Shown piece by piece: positions 1-6,377 of a DNA stretch of 8,866 nucleotides. The DNA is from Thermoflexus hugenholtzii JAD2 (GTDB taxonomy: Bacteria > Chloroflexota > Dehalococcoidia > UBA2979). Position numbers and translations under genes: made by a program. The notes beneath the pieces were generated by a model. The model was not told the DNA's origin and ran no database searches. It saw only the letters and a program-made list of their open reading frames with translations. Position 1 is the first letter of the stretch. Each line of letters begins with the position of its first letter. Location of the stretch: assembly GCA_945889565.1 (NCBI GenBank), contig CAMDBZ010000060.1, positions 1-8,866 of the forward strand. Direction: 5' to 3'.

Positions 1-243
1 GACTTCGGGCTGCGCTCGACATCGAAGGAAGGCGAGGAGTACCCGTTCCGCGTGAGCACGCGCCCCGTGGTGGTGCCGGCGCCGGGGCGCTACGTGGAGG
101 TGCGCGCGATTACGGACCTGCTCGACAAGACGCGCGCGCTCGGCCCGCAGAAGCTCGGCATCGCCTTCCGCGGCAACCTCCACCGCATCTCGGACGCCGA
201 CTACCAGCAGATCGAGTCGCTGCTGCGCAAGGCGGCGCGGTAG
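1..243 (+). CDS. 3' end of a protein of unknown function (partial, possibly MazF/PemK-like tail)
   Basis: The frame is open from base 1 to a TAG stop at 241-243 and gives the last 80 residues of a protein whose start lies outside the window. A GTG at 52 is in frame, but the frame is equally coding-like before it, so I treat the gene as truncated by the window edge. The tail reads RPVVV, then YVEVRAITDLLDKTRAL, then RGNLHRISDADYQQIESLL. That order (RPVVV, a V-x-x-I/L-x-DK-R stretch, then G-x-L-x-x-ISDADYxxIExxLRKA) loosely resembles the C-terminal half of MazF/PemK-type endoribonucleases, which often end with an R/IGRLSDxDLxxVxxAL helix. The resemblance is by eye and weak, and the catalytic N-terminal part cannot be seen. 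No partner gene is visible. Function should be regarded as unknown. Confidence 0.6.
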   Translation, partial: DFGLRSTSKEGEEYPFRVSTRPVVVPAPGRYVEVRAITDLLDKTRALGPQKLGIAFRGNLHRISDADYQQIESLLRKAAR

Positions 244-280
244 CCGCGCTCGCGCCGCTGCTCGGCTCGCGTGCGCGCGC

Positions 281-293
281 TACCATACGGCCC
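281..293 (+). promoter_or_regulatory. Putative -10 element of pspC-like gene, probably leaderless
   Basis: TACCAT at 281-286 (in GCGCTACCATAC) matches the TAnnnT -10 pattern and ends only 7 bases before the ATG at 294, so transcription would begin at or next to the start codon. No Shine-Dalgarno sequence is present. The -35 position holds only a poor CTGCTC (258-263, 17-base spacer). Prediction from sequence only. Confidence 0.4.
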
Positions 294-761
294 ATGACGA
301 ACATCGAGCAGCGGCGGATCCAGGACCAGCCCACTCGCCAGCGCCTGACGCGCTCCCACGATCGCGTGCTCGGTGGCGTCGCGGGCGGCCTCGCGCGCTA
401 CTTCGACCTCGACCCGACGGTCGTGCGCGTGCTCTGGATCGTCGCGGTCGTACTCACGCAGGTGGCAGCGGTGGTCGCGTACCTGCTGCTGTGGGTGTTC
501 GTGCCGCTCGCCGGCGAGGGTGAGCCCCAGGTGTCGACGCAGTCCCTGGCGACCGCCGCGGGCGACAGCCACTCGCGCGGGCTGCTGTTGCTCGGCGCGG
601 CGTTCGTCGGCGTCGGCGCGCTCCTGCTCGCGCGGGAGCTGCCGCTGTTCGGCTGGCTGGGCTGGGGCTGGTTCGGGTGGGACTTCGGGCACTTGCTGTG
701 GCCGACGCTGCTCGTTGCCGCGGGCCTCGCGCTGCTCGCGCGCGGGCGCGCGCCGTCGTAG
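294..761 (+). CDS. PspC-domain membrane protein
   Basis: A 155-residue protein. Residues about 17-73 form a PspC domain (Pfam PspC, PF04024): a basic start (TRSHDRVLGGVAGGLARYF), the conserved LD-P-TVVRVLW segment at 39-48, and a hydrophobic hairpin at about 44-71 ending in PL. In characterised systems PspC-family proteins sense or respond to envelope stress at the inner membrane, but many bacteria carry stand-alone PspC proteins of unknown role. Here no pspA, pspB or pspF is visible. After a polar linker (about 73-94) come two more hydrophobic segments (about 96-113 and 133-148). The loop between them is Trp/Gly-rich (FGWLGWGWFGWDFGHLLWP), as seen in LiaF/DUF5668-like tails fused to PspC. 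The ATG at 294 is chosen because the PspC domain begins soon after it and a -10-like element lies just upstream. The next gene starts 5 bases after the stop, so the two are probably co-transcribed. The domain call is firm; the physiological role is not. Confidence 0.88.
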   Translation: MTNIEQRRIQDQPTRQRLTRSHDRVLGGVAGGLARYFDLDPTVVRVLWIVAVVLTQVAAVVAYLLLWVFVPLAGEGEPQVSTQSLATAAGDSHSRGLLLLGAAFVGVGALLLARELPLFGWLGWGWFGWDFGHLLWPTLLVAAGLALLARGRAPS

Positions 762-766
762 CGCCG

Positions 767-2659
767 ATGCGCCACCCGCTGCTGGAGGCGCTCGGCCGCG
801 GCGTCGTGCTCGGCGACGGCGCCACGGGCACGGCGCTGCGCGCGCGCGGCTGGCGCGGGCCCACCGACCTCGCGGTGTTCGACGCGCCCGCGCTCGTGCG
901 CGCGCTGCACGAGGAGTACCTGGCGGCCGGCGCCGAGCTCCTGCTCACGAACACGTTCGAGGCGAACCGCTCGCAGCTCGCGCGTGCAGGCTACGCAGAC
1001 CGCGTGCGTGATGCGAACTTCCAGGCGGCGCGCATCGCGCGCGACGCGCGCGAGATCGCGGGCGTGAACGCGTTCATCGGTGGCTCGGTCGGGCCGATCG
1101 GGCGCGACCTCGCCGTGGGCGCGTGGACGATCGACGACGCGTACCAGGCGTTCCTCGAGCAGATCGGCGCGCTCGTCGAGGGTGGCGTCGACGCCATCGT
1201 GCTGGAGACGTTCCCCTCGCTGCGCGAGGCGGCGGCGGCGGTGCGCGCCGCGCGCGCGCTCACCGACCTGCCGGTGATCGCGCTGCTGAACTTCCACGCG
1301 GACCTCGCGATGCCGTCCGGGGAGGCGATCACGGACGCCGCGCGCGCGCTCGTGCACGAGGGCGCGAGCGTCGTCGGCGTGAACTGCGGCGTCGGGCCGC
1401 AGGCCGCGCTCGACATCCTGCAGGAGCTGGCCGGCGCAGCCGAGCAGCTCGGCGTGCCGCTCGCGGCGATGCCAAACGCGGGGCTCCCGCGCGTGGTCTC
1501 CGGGGAGGCCGCCTACTCGGCGGAGCCCGCGTACTTCGCCGATTTCGCACTGCGCGCGCGCGACCTCGGCGCGGCGCTCGTCGGCGGATGCTGCGGCACG
1601 ACGCCGGCGCACGTGCAGGCGATGCGCGCCGCGCTGCACCCCGACCGCTCGATGGCGCGCGTGGTGCCGATCGGCGTCGCGCGCCACGGCGACGCCGCCA
1701 TCGCGCCCGGCGCGCTCGATAGCTCGCCACCGCTCGACGAGCCGCTGCCCCAGGCGCAGGGCCTGCGCCTGCGCGACAAGCTGCGCGCGGGCAAGTTCGT
1801 GGTGTCGGTGGAGATCGACCCGCCGCGCGGCACCAACCCGCGCAAGGCGATCGAGGGCGCGCGACTGCTACAGCAGGCAGGCGCGGACGCCATCAACATC
1901 GGCGACTCGCCCATGGCGCGCGTGCGCATGAGCGCGCTCGCGCTCGCCGTGCTGATCCAGCGCGAGGTCGGCATCGAGACGATCATCCACCAGACGACGC
2001 GCGACCGGAACCTGATGGCGCTGCAGTCCGACCTGCTGGGCGCGCACGCGCTGGGCGTGCGCAACCTGATCGCGCTCACCGGCGACCCGCCGCCGGAGTC
2101 CTCGCAATCGTCGGCAGTGTGGGACGTGGACGCGATCGGCTTCATCCGCGTGCTGCGACGGCTCAACGAAGGCGTCGACTTCGCGGGCAACTCGCTCGGG
2201 CGCCCCACGGAGTTCTTCGTCGCGTGCGCAGCGAACCCGACGGCGGGCGACCTGGCGCTGGAGCTGCGTCGCGTGCGCGAGAAGATCGACGCGGGGGCGG
2301 ACGTGCTGATGACGCAGCCGGCGTACGAGACGCGTGTCGTCGCAGAGTTCTTCGAGCGCCTGGGGCCGATCTCGATCCCGGTGCTGCTCGGCGTGCTGCC
2401 GCTGATGTCCTCGCGGCACACGGAGTTCATCCACCACGAGCTCGCGGGCGTGACGGTGCCGGACGCGGTGCGCGCACGCATGCGCGCGGCTGGCGAGGCG
2501 GGCGCGGCGGCGGGCCTGGAGATCGCGCTCGAGCACATCGCGGAGACGCGCGCGCTGCCGTTCGTCGCGGGCGTGTACGTGATGCCCTCGTTCGGCCGGT
2601 ACGAGGTGGCTGCGGAGCTGGTGCGACGGATCGCCGGCGTCACGCCAGAGCGCGCATGA
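767..2659 (+). CDS. Bifunctional homocysteine S-methyltransferase / 5,10-methylenetetrahydrofolate reductase
   Basis: A 630-residue fusion of two methionine-pathway enzymes, likely cytosolic. Residues about 1-295 are a homocysteine S-methyltransferase domain (PF02574): GDGATGTAL at 16-24, TNTFEAN at 61-67, and the zinc-binding cysteines in VNCG (C207) and GGCCGTTP (C275, C276), matching E. coli MetH C247, C310 and C311. Residues about 335-625 are a MetF-like FAD-dependent reductase (PF02219): VSVEIDPP with E349 at the position of E. coli MetF Glu28, LTGDPPP with D440 (Asp120), and MTQPAY with Q517 (Gln183). No B12-binding or MetH activation domain is present. The layout is that of B. subtilis YitJ-type proteins, which make methyl-folate and use a methyl donor to methylate homocysteine. 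The true donor for this class is not settled by sequence. ATG 767 is preferred over an in-frame start at 677, because the extra 30 residues are Arg/Ala-rich and overlap pspC. No Shine-Dalgarno is seen, so translation may depend on coupling with the pspC-like gene. Confidence 0.95.
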   Translation: MRHPLLEALGRGVVLGDGATGTALRARGWRGPTDLAVFDAPALVRALHEEYLAAGAELLLTNTFEANRSQLARAGYADRVRDANFQAARIARDAREIAGVNAFIGGSVGPIGRDLAVGAWTIDDAYQAFLEQIGALVEGGVDAIVLETFPSLREAAAAVRAARALTDLPVIALLNFHADLAMPSGEAITDAARALVHEGASVVGVNCGVGPQAALDILQELAGAAEQLGVPLAAMPNAGLPRVVSGEAAYSAEPAYFADFALRARDLGAALVGGCCGTTPAHVQAMRAALHPDRSMARVVPIGVARHGDAAIAPGALDSSPPLDEPLPQAQGLRLRDKLRAGKFVVSVEIDPPRGTNPRKAIEGARLLQQAGADAINIGDSPMARVRMSALALAVLIQREVGIETIIHQTTRDRNLMALQSDLLGAHALGVRNLIALTGDPPPESSQSSAVWDVDAIGFIRVLRRLNEGVDFAGNSLGRPTEFFVACAANPTAGDLALELRRVREKIDAGADVLMTQPAYETRVVAEFFERLGPISIPVLLGVLPLMSSRHTEFIHHELAGVTVPDAVRARMRAAGEAGAAAGLEIALEHIAETRALPFVAGVYVMPSFGRYEVAAELVRRIAGVTPERA

Positions 2660-2679
2660 AGCGGAAGGTCGTCACGTGA
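2656..2679 (+). other. Seven-codon mini-ORF bridging two genes (ATGA...GTGA)
   Basis: ATG 2656-2658 overlaps the TGA of the upstream methyltransferase/reductase gene (ATGA). The short frame MKRKVVT ends in a TGA at 2677-2679, which overlaps the GTG start of the DinB-like gene (GTGA). The arrangement could pass ribosomes from one gene to the next. It may equally be chance, since the same frame is open upstream as a shadow of the larger gene. Confidence 0.2.
2663..2668 (+). promoter_or_regulatory. Ribosome binding site deciding the GTG start of the DinB-like gene
   Basis: GGAAGG at 2663-2668 lies 7 bases before GTG 2676. It is the only purine-rich site near the 5' end of this frame and supports GTG as the start. 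Confidence 0.5.
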
Positions 2680-3209
2680 CGTTGCTGCAGCCATTCCTCG
2701 CGCGTTACGTGCGCGACCTGTTCGTGGGGACGAACAGCCTGACCGCGGCGATCGCCGACCTCACGCCCGACGAGCTGCACGCGCGCCCGCACGCGGACGC
2801 CAATTCGATCGGCTTCGACGCGTGGCACGTGTTCCGCACCGCGGACAACATCGTGCACTTCGTGTTCCACCGCGAGCCGCCGGTGTGGCGGCAGCAGGGT
2901 CTGGCCGAGGCGTGGGACCTCCCGCGCAACGTGCAGGGCACTGGCCTGCCCCCCGCCGAGGCGTACGCGATGCGCTTCCCGGAGGCGCAGGCGCTGGCCG
3001 GCTACGGCCGCGCCGTGGCCGCGGCGATCGTGCCGCGCATCGAGGCGATGGACGACGCGTTCCTCGCGGAAGCGATCGAGATGCCGCCGCTCGGCGCCAC
3101 GACGCGGCTCGGCGCGCTGGGCACGAGCGTGCTCACGCACGGCTACGCGCACCTCGGCCACATCGCGCTTGCGCGCACGCTGCTCGGGCGGCCCAGCCTC
3201 ACCTTCTAG
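2676..3209 (+). CDS. DinB-superfamily protein with intact His triad
   Basis: A 177-residue protein of the DinB/YfiT-like putative metalloenzyme superfamily (four-helix bundle). The candidate metal ligands are visible in the expected order: H51 in FDAWHVFRTADN, then H155 and H159 in THGYAHLGHIALARTLLG near the C terminus, the usual HxxxH ending helix. The length is normal for the family. Family members include bacillithiol/mycothiol-dependent thiol transferases and many proteins of unknown substrate, and nothing here identifies the substrate. The GTG start is supported by a GGAAGG 7 bases upstream. The gene follows the methyltransferase/reductase by 16 bases, so co-transcription is likely, but a shared pathway is only a guess. 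A second, more divergent DinB-like gene lies at 5777-6298 on the other strand. The superfamily call is solid; the function is unknown. Confidence 0.82.
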   Translation: MTLLQPFLARYVRDLFVGTNSLTAAIADLTPDELHARPHADANSIGFDAWHVFRTADNIVHFVFHREPPVWRQQGLAEAWDLPRNVQGTGLPPAEAYAMRFPEAQALAGYGRAVAAAIVPRIEAMDDAFLAEAIEMPPLGATTRLGALGTSVLTHGYAHLGHIALARTLLGRPSLTF

Positions 3210-3343
3210 GGTCAGTCACTCGCCGTGACGGGCACCTCACATGACAGGCCTGCTCGCGGCGTTCCGGCGCAGGTGCTGATGAGGCACGCCCGGCCAAGCC
3301 CATGAGTCCAGAGCCGCGCGGCGGCCGCGGCGAGGCATCGTGC

Positions 3344-3349
3344 TACCCT
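3344..3349 (+). promoter_or_regulatory. Putative -10 element for the DUF255 gene
   Basis: TACCCT in GTGCTACCCTCG has the same GCTACnnT shape seen ahead of other genes in this window. It would give a leader of about 20 bases that includes the Shine-Dalgarno. No recognisable -35 is present at the right distance. Confidence 0.35.
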
Positions 3350-3362
3350 CGATCGGCAGCGC

Positions 3363-3368
3363 GAAAGG
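3363..3368 (+). promoter_or_regulatory. Ribosome binding site fixing the DUF255 start at ATG 3377
   Basis: AAAGGA at 3363-3368 lies 8 bases before ATG 3377. It argues for this start rather than the in-frame upstream start at 3302. Confidence 0.6.
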
Positions 3369-3376
3369 ATGCAGCG

Positions 3377-5179
3377 ATGCCCGCGCCGAGCCTGCACCAC
3401 TTCTCCCCGCGCCCCAACCGCGCGCACGAGATCCCTTGGCTGGAGTGGGGTCCGGAAGTCTTCGAGCGCGCGCGCGCCGAGGATAAGCCGGTGCTGCTGG
3501 GGCTCTCCGCCGTGTGGTGCCACTGGTGCCACGTGATGGACGAGACCACGTACTCCGACCCGCGCGTGATCGCGCTGGTCTCCTCGCGCTTCATCCCGGT
3601 GCGCGTCGACAACGACACCCGGCCCGACGTGAACGGGCGCTACAACATGGGCGGCTGGCCGACGACCGCGTTTCTCGACGAGGACGGCGAGGTGCTCGCC
3701 GGCTTCACCTACGTGCCGCCGGACCGCATGCTCGAGTTGCTCAACCGCGTCAACGAAGCGTGGCACACGGGCCGCGACGAGGTGCGCGCCCGCGTTGCGG
3801 AGGTGCGGCGCCGTCGCGACGAGCGCGAGCAGGCGCCGCTCGCGTCCGGCGCGCTCGACGACGAGATCGTGCGGCGCATCCGGGCGGCCATCGACGCCGC
3901 GTACGACGTCGAGCAGGGCGGCTTCGGCGACGCGCCCAAGTTCCCGCACAGCGACGCGCTGCGGCTGCTCATACGCGCCGGCATCCGCGACGGCGACGAT
4001 GAGGCGCTCGGGCGCGCGCGCTTCACGCTGCAGCAGATGGCCGGCGGCGGCAGCTACGACCACGTCGAAGGCGGCTTCTTCCGCTACTCCACGACCCGCG
4101 ACTGGAGCGTGCCGCACTTCGAGAAGATGTCCGAGGATCACGGCGGCCTGCTGCTCGCGCTCGCCGAGCTCGGGCTCGCCTCGCCGGAGGACCGCGCCGT
4201 CGCGCGCGCCATCGTGGAGCCGACGATCGGCTACCTGGACCACACGCTCTCCGCGCCGGACGGGGGCTTCTACGGCTCCCAGGACGCCGACGAGGCGTAC
4301 TTCGCGCTGGACGCTGATGCGCGCGTCGACCGCGAACGCCCGTACGTGGACGCGCGCGCGTACGCGTCCTGGACCGCCGGGCTGGCGCGCGCGTACCTCG
4401 CGTGCGGCGTGAGCTTCGACCGCGCGGACTGGGTGGAACGTGGCACGCGTGCCGTGGACTTCGTGTGGTCGCGCATGCGTGCGGGCACGGCGGGCATCTA
4501 CCGCTACTACGACGGCACGCCGCACTTGCTGGGGCTGCTCGGCGATCAGGCGGCGATGGCGCTCGCGCTGCTCGACGCGTACGAGGTGACGGCGGACCCG
4601 ATCTACCTCGACCGCGCGCGCCAGCTCATGCGGCTGATCGACGAGCGCTGGCGTGCGCCGGGCGGCGCGTGCTGGGACGTCGCGCGCGACCACGAGCAGA
4701 CGGGCCTGCTCGCGCTGCCCACGCAGCCGCTTGCAGACAACGCCGAGGTCGCCGAGGCGTTCCTCCGCATCGCGCGGCTGACGCACGACGACCACTACCT
4801 GCGCATCGCCGACGAGACGCTGCGCGCCTTCGCGGCGAGCTACGAGGGTTACGGCCTGCTTGCGGCGTCCTACGCGCTCGCCGTCGACCGGTTGCTGGCG
4901 GGCGAGCCCGAGATCACCGTGATCGGCAGCGCCGACCCGGACATCGCGCCGCGCGCGCGGTCGCTGCACGGCGCGGCGCTGCGGCTGCCGCTGATCCCGC
5001 GCAGCGTGCAATGGCTCGAGCCCGGCCGCGACGACGTCGCGATCGCGCAACTCGGTCTGCCGCGCGATCGCGAAGCGGTGGCCTACGCGTGCGTCGGGCA
5101 GGTGTGCTCGGCGCCGGTGGGCTACGCCGGCGACCTCTGGCAAGCCGTGGTCGAGGCGCGCGCGGCGCCCGCGTACTGA
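3377..5179 (+). CDS. DUF255 / thioredoxin-domain protein (YyaL / SPATA20-like), short form
   Basis: A 600-residue protein. Residues about 1-160 are the thioredoxin-like domain (Thioredox_DsbH, PF03190), with the signature WCHWCHVM: C48 and C51 form the CxxC pair. RPDVNGRYNMGGWPTTAFL follows at about 82-100 and YVPP at 112-115. The rest is an alpha/alpha-barrel-like region related to six-hairpin glycosidase folds, with PKFPHS (188-193), GGFFRYSTTRDWSVPHFEKM (232-251) and GGFYGSQDADEAYF (296-309). It ends in the typical AYACVGQVCSAPV. Usual YyaL/SPATA20 proteins are near 680 residues. This one lacks the canonical N-terminal HxxNPVDW run (it has AHEIPWLEWG) and the extra glycines before GGWP, so it belongs to a shorter branch. 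The biochemical role is unknown across the family; a redox-linked function is inferred from CxxC. There is no signal peptide, so it is probably cytosolic. The start is chosen from AAAGGA 8 bases before ATG 3377. Confidence 0.9.
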   Translation: MPAPSLHHFSPRPNRAHEIPWLEWGPEVFERARAEDKPVLLGLSAVWCHWCHVMDETTYSDPRVIALVSSRFIPVRVDNDTRPDVNGRYNMGGWPTTAFLDEDGEVLAGFTYVPPDRMLELLNRVNEAWHTGRDEVRARVAEVRRRRDEREQAPLASGALDDEIVRRIRAAIDAAYDVEQGGFGDAPKFPHSDALRLLIRAGIRDGDDEALGRARFTLQQMAGGGSYDHVEGGFFRYSTTRDWSVPHFEKMSEDHGGLLLALAELGLASPEDRAVARAIVEPTIGYLDHTLSAPDGGFYGSQDADEAYFALDADARVDRERPYVDARAYASWTAGLARAYLACGVSFDRADWVERGTRAVDFVWSRMRAGTAGIYRYYDGTPHLLGLLGDQAAMALALLDAYEVTADPIYLDRARQLMRLIDERWRAPGGACWDVARDHEQTGLLALPTQPLADNAEVAEAFLRIARLTHDDHYLRIADETLRAFAASYEGYGLLAASYALAVDRLLAGEPEITVIGSADPDIAPRARSLHGAALRLPLIPRSVQWLEPGRDDVAIAQLGLPRDREAVAYACVGQVCSAPVGYAGDLWQAVVEARAAPAY

Positions 5180-5212
5180 CGCACGCTGGGTGCCGTTGGG
5201 GCAATCGCACCG

Positions 5213-5218
5213 TACGCT
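5213..5218 (+). promoter_or_regulatory. Putative -10 element for the NUDIX gene
   Basis: TACGCT (5213-5218) lies between the DUF255 stop and the NUDIX start. It is placed so that transcription would begin about 15-20 bases before ATG 5243, just upstream of the Shine-Dalgarno. A weak GTGCCG (5190-5195) sits 17 bases upstream. Read-through from the DUF255 gene is an alternative. Confidence 0.3.
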
Positions 5219-5230
5219 GACCGGCACGAC

Positions 5231-5236
5231 AGGAGG
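5231..5236 (+). promoter_or_regulatory. Strong ribosome binding site for the NUDIX gene
   Basis: AGGAGG at 5231-5236, 6 bases before ATG 5243, is the best Shine-Dalgarno in the window and fixes the start. Confidence 0.75.
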
Positions 5237-5242
5237 GTCGCA

Positions 5243-5803
5243 ATGCTCGCTCGCCTCGTGCCTCGCCACGCGCTCGCACGGCTGGTGCGCCGCTCCGGCA
5301 TCGCGCAGGACGCGCTTGTGCTCGCGCAGCGGGTGCTGGTCGCGCGTCAGCGCGTCGGCGCGCTCGGTGTCGTGCTCGACGATCGCGGGCGCGTGCTGCT
5401 CGCGGAGCACGTGTTCCGGCCGCGCTACCCCTGGGGACTGCCCGGCGGCTGGCTGAAGCGCCACGAGCACCCCGCGCGCGGCGTGGAGCGCGAGCTGCAC
5501 GAGGAGACCGGGCTCGACGTGGAGGTCGTGCAGCTGCTGCTCGCGGAGCCGCACGGTCCGCACTCGGGGCGCGGCACGGCGCCCGGGCTGAGCATCGTCT
5601 ATCGTTGCCGGGTGCGGCCGGACGGAGCGCCCGTGCCCGTGGCATGGGAGCTGCTGGGCGTCGCGTGGTTCACGTCGGCTGAAGCGATGCCGCTGCTGCG
5701 CCGCTTCGAGCAGGAAGCGCTGCGGCTCGCGCTGGCGAGCGCGGGCTTCGCGACCGGCACGGCCACTACCGCCGGCTCAGCGACGCCGGCGACGGGCTCC
5801 TGA
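5243..5803 (+). CDS. NUDIX hydrolase
   Basis: A 186-residue protein with a perfect NUDIX box (GX5EX7REUXEEXGU) at residues 69-91: G69, E75, R83-E84, E87-E88 and G90-L91. The glutamates bind the divalent metal used to cleave nucleoside diphosphate-linked substrates. WGLPGGW immediately precedes and overlaps the box, as is usual. The core fold runs from about residue 38 (VGALGVVLDDRGRVLLAEH) to about 160, ending in a helix LLRRFEQEALRLAL. The N-terminal 37 residues (basic, Arg/Leu-rich) and the last 17 residues (Ala/Thr/Gly-rich, low complexity) lie outside the core. Nothing in the sequence fixes the substrate; ADP-ribose-type or nucleotide-cleaning roles are both possible. The 3' end overlaps the minus-strand gene at 5777-6298 by 27 bases. 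The low-complexity tail sits in that overlap and may be a recent extension. Confidence 0.93.
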   Translation: MLARLVPRHALARLVRRSGIAQDALVLAQRVLVARQRVGALGVVLDDRGRVLLAEHVFRPRYPWGLPGGWLKRHEHPARGVERELHEETGLDVEVVQLLLAEPHGPHSGRGTAPGLSIVYRCRVRPDGAPVPVAWELLGVAWFTSAEAMPLLRRFEQEALRLALASAGFATGTATTAGSATPATGS

Positions 5804-6298
5804 CGCGGCCGGCGGACGCTGATCCGCGAGCTTGCGCAGCGACCAGGCCGCCTCCAGATCGCGCTCGCTGACCTCGTGCACGTACGTGCCGAGCGTCACG
5901 AGGCCGCGGTAGGGGTGCAGCCCGCGGCAGTCCCACGCCTCGTCTGCGAGTTCGAGCGTCCACAGCAGCCGTTCGCGAAGCTCGAGGAAGTCGGACCACA
6001 GCTCGTGCAAGGACTGCTGCGCGAACGCGTGCTCGCCGGGCGCGAGGTACGCGCGGCGTTCGGCGATCGCCGCGCCGTCGCGCGCGAGCATCGCGCGGAT
6101 CGCGCGCAGGTCCTCGCGCTCGGCCTCGCGCAGGAAGCCGGCGATGTCCGCCGCCGCCCACTCGTCCGGCGCAGGCCGCCACGCCGCTGCCTCGTGGTCC
6201 AGCCCGGCGAGCAGCTGCTCGACCTCGTGCGGGACCTCGCGCAGCGCCTTCAGCAGCCAGCGTGGGTTGGAGCCGTACTGGCGGGTGAGGTAGGTCAC
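5777..6298 (-). CDS. Divergent DinB-like protein with incomplete metal-ligand set
   Basis: A 173-residue protein related to the DinB_2 branch (PF12867) of the DinB superfamily. Recognisable pieces are WRPAPDEWAAADIAGFLREAERED (about 40-63, in place of the usual W-P-x-EWS-x-xEIvgHLxDxE) and GLHPYRGLVTLGTYVHEVSERDLEAAWSLR (about 126-155). The first ligand histidine is replaced by F55. In the C-terminal HxxxH, H141 is kept but the second position is E145. So at most part of the triad remains and metal binding is doubtful. Canonical members act on small thiols or are uncharacterised. The protein ends in a basic run of arginines (residues 169-173) encoded in the overlap with the NUDIX gene. GTG at 6296-6298 is chosen as start because a clear promoter lies exactly where a leaderless mRNA would need it, and no Shine-Dalgarno is present. 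Confidence 0.75.
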   Translation of the reverse strand: MTYLTRQYGSNPRWLLKALREVPHEVEQLLAGLDHEAAAWRPAPDEWAAADIAGFLREAEREDLRAIRAMLARDGAAIAERRAYLAPGEHAFAQQSLHELWSDFLELRERLLWTLELADEAWDCRGLHPYRGLVTLGTYVHEVSERDLEAAWSLRKLADQRPPAASGARRRRR

Positions 6299-6304
6299 GC
6301 GGCG

Positions 6305-6333
6305 ATCGTTGGGCGGCAGCCGCCGCCTGTCAA
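6305..6333 (-). promoter_or_regulatory. Promoter of the minus-strand DinB-like gene (leaderless)
   Basis: Read on the minus strand: TTGACA (6333-6328), a 17-base spacer, AACGAT (6310-6305), then 6 bases to the GTG start at 6298. The -35 is a perfect match to the housekeeping consensus and the spacing is ideal. The expected start of transcription falls on the start codon, so the mRNA should have no 5' leader. The spacer contains GGCGGC...GCCGCC (in 6312-6327), which could form a small hairpin or operator-like dyad. Confidence 0.65.
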
Positions 6334-6377
6334 CGCGGGACGCAGCGCGCGAGGTGGGCGTCGCGAGCGGCGCCCGT

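Larger units (their letters stand above)
3210..3376 (+). other. Intergenic region ahead of the DUF255 gene
   Basis: A gap with no convincing gene. It holds a short perfect inverted repeat, GTCAC-TCGCC-GTGAC (3215-3229), six bases after the DinB stop. This could be a weak hairpin, but it has no T-run, so I do not call it a terminator. Near the right end are a -10-like TACCCT and a Shine-Dalgarno for the next gene. Confidence 0.5.

Noticed and set aside
677..766. Upstream extension of the methyltransferase/reductase
   Set aside because: The 30 extra residues are Arg/Ala-rich, overlap the PspC gene, and are not part of the domain, which starts naturally just after ATG 767.
398..1687. 429-codon minus-strand open frame
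   Set aside because: It is antisense to the PspC and methyltransferase genes, has Arg/His-rich low-complexity composition and no domain, so it is a codon-bias shadow.
3215..3229. GTCAC-TCGCC-GTGAC inverted repeat as a terminator
   Set aside because: The stem is only 5 bases and no T-run follows. It is recorded in the intergenic entry but not called.
3302..3376. Upstream extension of the DUF255 protein
   Set aside because: ATG 3377 has a good Shine-Dalgarno. The extension would start before the -10-like element and adds a non-domain sequence.
3212..5563. 783-codon minus-strand open frame opposite the DUF255 and NUDIX genes
   Set aside because: Its product is Arg/His/Val/Ala-rich with no recognisable domain, and it lies opposite two well-supported genes. 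Long antisense frames are expected in DNA this rich in G and C.
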